Assembly (NCBI GenBank): GCA_964344055.1
Contig: CAYFLT010000013.1
Span: 1 to 64,000, forward strand
Direction of reading: 5' to 3'
DNA: 64,000 bases
DNA from: OFTM10 sp964344055
Lineage (GTDB): Bacteria; Actinomycetota; Acidimicrobiia; Acidimicrobiales; Aldehydirespiratoraceae
In this document: positions 59,544 to 64,000 of the stretch, piece after piece
Layout: every line of letters begins with the position of its first letter
Position numbering within the stretch: the first letter of the stretch is position 1
Translations under genes and position numbers: made by a program
Notes under the pieces: generated by a model
What the model was told of the DNA's origin: nothing
The model's input: only the letters and a program-made list of their open reading frames with translations
Database searches by the model: none

Positions 59544-60001
59544 CCCTCCACCAACGTCACCTCGACTCACCGATCGGCACCCTCACCCTGGTTGCTTCCG
59601 AGCGCGGTGTCACCCGCATCCTGTTCGAGAACGAAGAGGCATCCGCGGTCGACGCCGAGTTCGCCGACGACGATCCGTTCCTCGAGGCGGCGGCCGACCA
59701 ACTCTTGGAGTACTTCGCGGGCGAACGACGCGAGTTCGACATCCCACTCGATCTCGTCGGTACCGACTTCCAGCGCGAGGCGTGGATGGCGCTCACCGAT
59801 GTGCCGTACGGGGAGACCACGAGCTACGGGGAGCAGGCCGAGGCGATCGGACGGCCCGGCGCGTCGCGTGCGATCGGTTCGGCGAACAACAAGAACCCGA
59901 TTCCGATCGTGCTGCCATGTCATCGCATCGTCGGGGCGGACGGGCTCGACCTCAAGGCCCGACTCCTCGCCCACGAACGGGATCAGCAGGCCCTCTTCTA
60001 G
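59540..60001 (+). CDS. ogt: Methylated-DNA-protein-cysteine S-methyltransferase
   Basis: The 153-residue protein has the active-site IPIVLPCHRIVGADG (Cys127), preceded by the DNA-binding segment FQREAWMALTDVPYGETTSYGEQA. It directly demethylates O6-methylguanine. Its ATG overlaps the AlkA stop, so the two repair proteins are made together, presumably under control of the Ada-type sensor. Confidence 0.93.
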   Translation: MTLHQRHLDSPIGTLTLVASERGVTRILFENEEASAVDAEFADDDPFLEAAADQLLEYFAGERREFDIPLDLVGTDFQREAWMALTDVPYGETTSYGEQAEAIGRPGASRAIGSANNKNPIPIVLPCHRIVGADGLDLKARLLAHERDQQALF

Positions 60002-60030
60002 CGCCGACGAGCGTGTTCTAGCCTGGCGTC

Positions 60031-60810
60031 ATGACGCTGGAGCTCGACCGCTACCCCGACATCACCTACTCCCTCGACATCCCCACCTTCGAGGACCCGG
60101 AGGAGACGCGGCTGCATCGCAAGTGGGAGGTCGCCCTCGGCTACCGCATCTTCTCGAAGCTGCGCTGGGGGCAGATCGGTGACGGTCACATCAGTGCCCG
60201 TGACCCGGAGCGCCTCGATCACTTCTGGGTGCTCGGCTACGGCATCCCGTTCTGGGCGGCAACGGTGCACAACCTGTCGCTGGTCGGCCCGGACGGGCGA
60301 GTGGTCGAAGGACCCGACACGAACGGTGTCAACACGGCCGGGTACAACATCCATCACCCGATCCTGAGTGCCCGACCCGACCTGGTGTCGGCGGCGCACA
60401 CCCACACCCAGTACGGCACCCCGTGGTCGGCGTGCGTGCAGCCGTTCCGGCCGATCAGCCAGGAGTCCTGCGCCTACGTCTTCGATCAGTCGATGTATCT
60501 GGGCGAGGATCTGGAGATCGTCTCCACCGACGGTGGGGAGCGGATTGCTGCGGCAATGGGCGGCACCAAGCTCTGCATCCTCCGCAATCACGGGCTGTTG
60601 ACGGGAGGCCGATCACCCGGCGAGGCGGTCGGCTGGTTCGTGATGGCCGAGCGGGTGGCCGAAGTGCACGTGAAGGCGCCGGATGCGGTGCCCATCAGCG
60701 ACGAGGCCGCCAAGGACGTGGCGGTGGCGATGTCGGCACCCGCAGTGGGCTGGAAGGTCTTCCAATGGCTCGCCCGCGACCTCATTCCCGACCCCAGCGT
60801 CGTGCTCTGA
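60031..60810 (+). CDS. Class II aldolase/adducin-family protein
   Basis: The 259-residue protein has GDGHISARDPERLDHFWVLGYG and the zinc-binding AAHTHTQYGTPW and RNHGLLTGG. Members are sugar-phosphate aldolases or epimerases. Larger N-terminal variation here resembles the HtpA/adducin-head group of actinobacteria. It begins 29 bp after ogt on the same strand. The substrate is unknown. Confidence 0.88.
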   Translation: MTLELDRYPDITYSLDIPTFEDPEETRLHRKWEVALGYRIFSKLRWGQIGDGHISARDPERLDHFWVLGYGIPFWAATVHNLSLVGPDGRVVEGPDTNGVNTAGYNIHHPILSARPDLVSAAHTHTQYGTPWSACVQPFRPISQESCAYVFDQSMYLGEDLEIVSTDGGERIAAAMGGTKLCILRNHGLLTGGRSPGEAVGWFVMAERVAEVHVKAPDAVPISDEAAKDVAVAMSAPAVGWKVFQWLARDLIPDPSVVL

Positions 60811-60850
60811 GGTCGCGATAGGGGGTGTCCCCGATGGCGGGCGGGGGTTC

Positions 60851-61531
60851 GTGGCGTTCGATGTCGGCATGGACAACGAACGTGAACTCATCCGGTACCG
60901 GCTCAACCCGCGAGAGGTGGGCCTCCTGACCGTTGCGGTCGTGACCGCCGTCTCGCTCGGCGTGGCAGGTTGGTACTTCCGGCCGGCGGTCGTCGATGTG
61001 ATCGCCGGTTCGTCGCCCGCCAGCGCGGGATCGGACGAGCGCGGCGAGACGCCGACGACGCCCGGCGGCGATGTCGGGGAATCCATCTCAGTGCAATCGC
61101 CGGCACCGGTCCGCACCGAGGGCCGGCCGAGCCACCTGCAGCCCAGCGGTGGGCCGACGACACCGCCCACGACGACCGCTGCACCCGCGCCGACGATCCC
61201 GCCCACGACGACTGCGCCACCCGCACCGACGACCACGGCGCCGCCGCCCCCGCAGAAGATGCCCGACGTCGTCGACATGCCCCCCGATGCCGCGGTCGAA
61301 CTGCTGGACGCTCTCGGCGTCACCGTCACCACCTCCGACGATCACTGCCCCGAGTGTGCATGGACGATGGAGGCATGCGGGGAGAGCTGGATACCCCAGG
61401 TCGGCTCCCAGTCGGTCGAGCCCGGGACCGTGATCACCCCCGGCATGGCCGTCCATCTCCGGACGTGGATCGTCAAGGTGTGCGATCCCGACTGGCCGGG
61501 TTCGTCCGTCGACATCATCGTCGAGCCCTAG
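60851..61531 (+). CDS. Single-pass membrane protein with Pro/Thr-rich linker and PASTA-like domain
   Basis: The GTG at 60851 follows GGCGGGGG. The ATG at 60869 is the alternative start. The product (226 residues) has a short cytoplasmic N-terminus, one membrane segment (about 27-50), a Pro/Thr/Ala linker (about 95-140) and a C-terminal PASTA-like module (MPDVVDMPPDAAVELLDALGV). Four Cys (DHCPEC, EACGE, KVCDPD) suggest disulfides outside the membrane. It may bind peptidoglycan. No kinase domain is present. Confidence 0.75.
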   Translation: MAFDVGMDNERELIRYRLNPREVGLLTVAVVTAVSLGVAGWYFRPAVVDVIAGSSPASAGSDERGETPTTPGGDVGESISVQSPAPVRTEGRPSHLQPSGGPTTPPTTTAAPAPTIPPTTTAPPAPTTTAPPPPQKMPDVVDMPPDAAVELLDALGVTVTTSDDHCPECAWTMEACGESWIPQVGSQSVEPGTVITPGMAVHLRTWIVKVCDPDWPGSSVDIIVEP

Positions 61532-61537
61532 CCGCCC

Positions 61538-61735
61538 TCACGGTTCGACGACGACGAAGTCGGTGCCGGTCCGCCCGAAGGTCTCGGGGGCGTACATCTC
61601 CTCGGCGCGTGCGGGCGGGGCGATGAACTCTCCGGGTGTGGTGGCTCGAGCCAGGTAGGTGAACTCGTGAACACCGGCCCACAGGTAGCTGGTGAACGCC
61701 TCGGCCCGGTCGTCTCTCAGGTTGGTGTGCTGTTA
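61538..61735 (-). pseudogene. C-terminal remnant of the alpha-2-macroglobulin gene after an in-frame stop
   Basis: The frame continues for 64 codons past the TAA with QHTNLRDDRAEAFTSYLWAG and ends GTDFVVVEP, a conserved C-terminus of the family. The TAA stands where homologues have Tyr between Trp and Gln-His, so one base change (TAC or TAT to TAA) explains it. Confidence 0.65.
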
Positions 61736-64000
61736 CCACTGCCATGGCCACCACCACGATCGGTCGGCGAGGACACCGGCCTCGTCGGCCCCGGCAGTTT
61801 CACCCGCCAGGTCGGGTTGGTGGATCTCGCCGGTGACGCCGAGATCGGGGTTGAGCGGCTCCAGTCCTGCCGGGAGCGGGTCGATCAGGGCCACGTGGGT
61901 GCGGCGGGAGTCGGTCACCATCGTGAGCACGACACGGACCTCGGCCCCGGCCTTGACGTGCCATACCCCTTCGTCGTCGGCCCAGACATCGTCCGGGTGG
62001 TCGACCGACTCGTAGCGGCGAGTGACCTCGAAACCACGATCGAGCGGATCCAGGTCGAGGTCGTCGGGTGCGTAGCGCAGGCCCAGCCGGTAGTAGAGCC
62101 GGCCGTCGCCGTCCTTGGCGACGACGAGGTCGGCGTCGCCCGCCTCGACGAGGACATCCATCGGCACGAGTGTCTCGTGACGATCGGTGCTACGCCCCTC
62201 GTAGCCGTGCTCTGCCGTGTAGGTGCCGCCCAGCCACGCTCGGGCGACGAAATCCGGATCGACCGCTTCGAAGGTGTCGAAGTAGGAGTTCATCGCGAGG
62301 AGGATGAACGAGTTCTCGGAGATGTTGCTCCATCGACCCCGGACCCGGTTGCCGAGGAGTCCGGCCACGACCTTCGGGATCAGGTCGCTCGACGGCGCCT
62401 CGTGGACGAGGGCCTCGAGGATGATGCCGTCGGTCCGGCGGTCCGAATGCAGCAGCAGATGGGCACCGTCGCCGTAGTCGGTGGTGAAGGTGGCTGCGCC
62501 GGCCGTCTCGGTGGCCCGGTTGGTGAAGAGCCGCAGGATCTCCCTCTCGATCGCGGCATCGTCGATCACCGGCCACAGCCAGGCGACCGCGTCGAGACCG
62601 AGCGTGTCGCCCGCCCTGCGGTACAGCGACTCGGCCGTCGCGGCATCCCGGTCGCCGGCGAGCATCCGACCCCNNNNNNNNNNTAGCCGAGGGCGTTGTC
62701 CAAGCGCCACTGATCGACGTCGTAGCCCGCGGCTTTCGCCTCCACGAGCGCGTGCACCACGTGCACGGTGTTGAAGGGGATCGACCGTTCGGTGCGGCGC
62801 CAGTAGGGCCAGCCTCCGTCGAAGTGCTGCATGGCCTCCAACGCCGCGAGATCGTCGGCTACGGCCGCGCTCAGCACCGCGGGCTCGGGGAGTCCCTCGG
62901 CGTCGAACGCGTCGAGGACGTCGCGAAGCGACGCCACCGAGAGGAGGCGCGATGCCAACGAGTCCGAGCTGTCGAAGCGGTACTGGCTGACGTAGAGCAC
63001 GGCGTCGGTCAGGGCTTGGAGCGCGGTCGACGAGGTGTTGATCTCGAGCCCACCGAATTGGGGGAAGACATCGGTGGGCGCACTCACGGGTTGGATCACC
63101 GCGCCGTCATCGACCACCCCGTAGGTCGCGAACGCTTCGGCGGTGGCCGGGGTGTAGACGGGGAGCTCGACTGTCGCGGCGTCCGCATGGTCGGCGCTCG
63201 CCGCTGTGGCCCGGAAGCGGGCGGTGCCGGCCTCCAGTGCCGCGGCGGGGAATCGAACCTCGACTCGGTCGTTCGCCGGTACGACCACGCGTCGCCCGGC
63301 TCCGTGGGTCAATGCCAGGTTGGCCGTCTCCACCACCACGTCGATCTCGAGCTCGGTGTCGGTCTGGTTCTGGACGACGATCGGCAGTTCGAACTGATCC
63401 CCGAAATTGAGGAACCGCGGTGCGGAAGGACGGACCTGGATCGGGAGTCTCGCGGTGAGGGTCGACTCGTCGCTGCCGAACCGGTCGGCACCGTTCACCG
63501 CCACGGCCATGACCCGGTAGCGGGTGAGGTTGTCCGGCAGGTCGACAGTGACCGAGATCTCCCCGTCGGAGTCGGTCACCGCGTCGGGTCGGTAGAAGGC
63601 GAGCGCGTCGAAGTCCGTTCGAACGTCGATCGGGGCTTGGTCGTCCCTGCCACCGCCCGCGGTGCGCGTGAGTAGGGGGCCTGATTGGGCACCGGAAGCG
63701 TCGGCATCGGCGAATTCGAAGTCGAGTGCGGCCACGTCGTCACCGGAGTCCCCGGCATAGCTGGCACCGGGAAGTGAGCTTCCCGCGGGGGACGTGGCTT
63801 CGAACGCTTCGGGATCGGCGAGGCTCACGAAGCGCCGGGCGCGGTCGGTACTGACCTCGGAGCGGATCGGACGGTAGAAGACGGCGAGCGGATCGAGGAG
63901 GTCATACCCGCTCAGTGCGAGGACGGCCTCGTCCACCACGACGATCGCCACCTCGGATCCAGGAACAGGCCTTCCGTTCGCATCCTCGACGGTCACCGTC
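61733..64000 (-). CDS. Alpha-2-macroglobulin-family protein, partial, with assembly gap
   Basis: The gene enters from the right edge. The visible part has the Ala-rich MG segments, the LPDNLTRYRVMAVAV motif of the family, and the helical toroid (DAVLYVSQYRFDSSDSLASRLLSV, GGWPYWRRTE). Beyond a 10-N gap (62674-62683, frame changes) it reads to the C-terminal domain, ending WWWPWQW at an in-frame TAA (61733-61735). No CxEQ thioester motif is seen in the visible part. Bacterial homologues are secreted protease traps of the cell envelope. Confidence 0.82.
62674..62683. other. Assembly gap (10 N)
   Basis: Unresolved bases lie in the alpha-2-macroglobulin gene. The frames on either side differ, so the placeholder does not have the true length. 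Confidence 0.99.

Noticed and set aside
61733..61735. TAA in alpha-2-macroglobulin as a recoded codon
   Set aside because: TAA is not known to be recoded as Sec or Pyl. A single base change from a Tyr codon or a base-call error is simpler.

Overview
The window is high-GC and densely coding. It has short intergenic gaps, many 1-4 nt stop/start overlaps, GTG and TTG starts, TetR, ArsR, IclR and GntR regulators, an F420-type luciferase-like monooxygenase and lipoproteins with acidic linkers. This fits an Actinomycetota genome, most likely Acidimicrobiia. That placement is inferred from gene content and composition, not from a marker gene. Four runs of N (7862-7889, 18592-18601, 56167-56176, 62674-62683) are assembly gaps inside genes. 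About 60 protein genes are supported. I see no rRNA, tRNA, CRISPR array, transposase or integrase, and no gene-free stretch longer than 300 bases.

Region 1 (1-9700) is a thiol and sulfur redox island. It holds an ArsR-methyltransferase fusion (cut by the left edge), an AhpC/TSA-type protein whose first active-site Cys is replaced by an in-frame TGA (candidate selenoprotein), a membrane-anchored redoxin-rhodanese fusion, a DsbB homologue, a GntR/HutC regulator, a type II sulfide:quinone oxidoreductase, a CsoR/CstR-like repressor, a SulP transporter, two small rhodaneses and a CstB-like persulfide dioxygenase-rhodanese. CsoR-type operators (ATACC-N6-GGTAT) lie at three positions, and a second palindrome (TGTNCGNACA) recurs at four promoters. 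This suggests sulfide is oxidised by SQR, persulfides are processed by the dioxygenase and rhodaneses, and sulfite or sulfate is moved by SulP.

Region 2 (9800-19950) holds a His-rich lipoprotein, an ArsR/SRPBCC/DUF899 operon with a clear operator, malonyl-CoA decarboxylase, a second SulP protein, a secreted propeller protein with SLH domains, an MFS exporter and an EamA transporter. Region 3 (19940-25800) pairs a thiolase, an acyl-CoA ligase and a TetR repressor with a divergent carotenoid oxygenase, followed by a haloalkane dehalogenase.

Region 4 (25830-36080) is an eleven-gene, mostly translationally coupled catabolic array: kinase-like, HpcH aldolase, amidohydrolase, CobW GTPase, enoyl-CoA hydratase, luciferase-like monooxygenase, DUF167 and DUF3291, then PrpD, IclR and an MttB-family methyltransferase behind their own operator. 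Region 5 (36110-41420) is a TetR-controlled acyl-CoA carboxylase and acyl-CoA dehydrogenase operon with the operator in the promoter spacer.

Region 6 (41500-64000) is mixed: a universal stress protein, a frameshifted flavoprotein, two tandem paralogous substrate-binding lipoproteins, a split YeeE/YedE transporter, an SDR/TetR pair, an iodotyrosine-deiodinase-like nitroreductase, a sulfatase, an M24 peptidase and an EamA transporter sharing one operator type, DNA alkylation repair genes, a class II aldolase, a PASTA-like membrane protein, and the C-terminal part of an alpha-2-macroglobulin with an in-frame stop.

Palindromes with unrelated arms but similar centres occur at several places, one of them in frame inside the acyl-CoA ligase gene.
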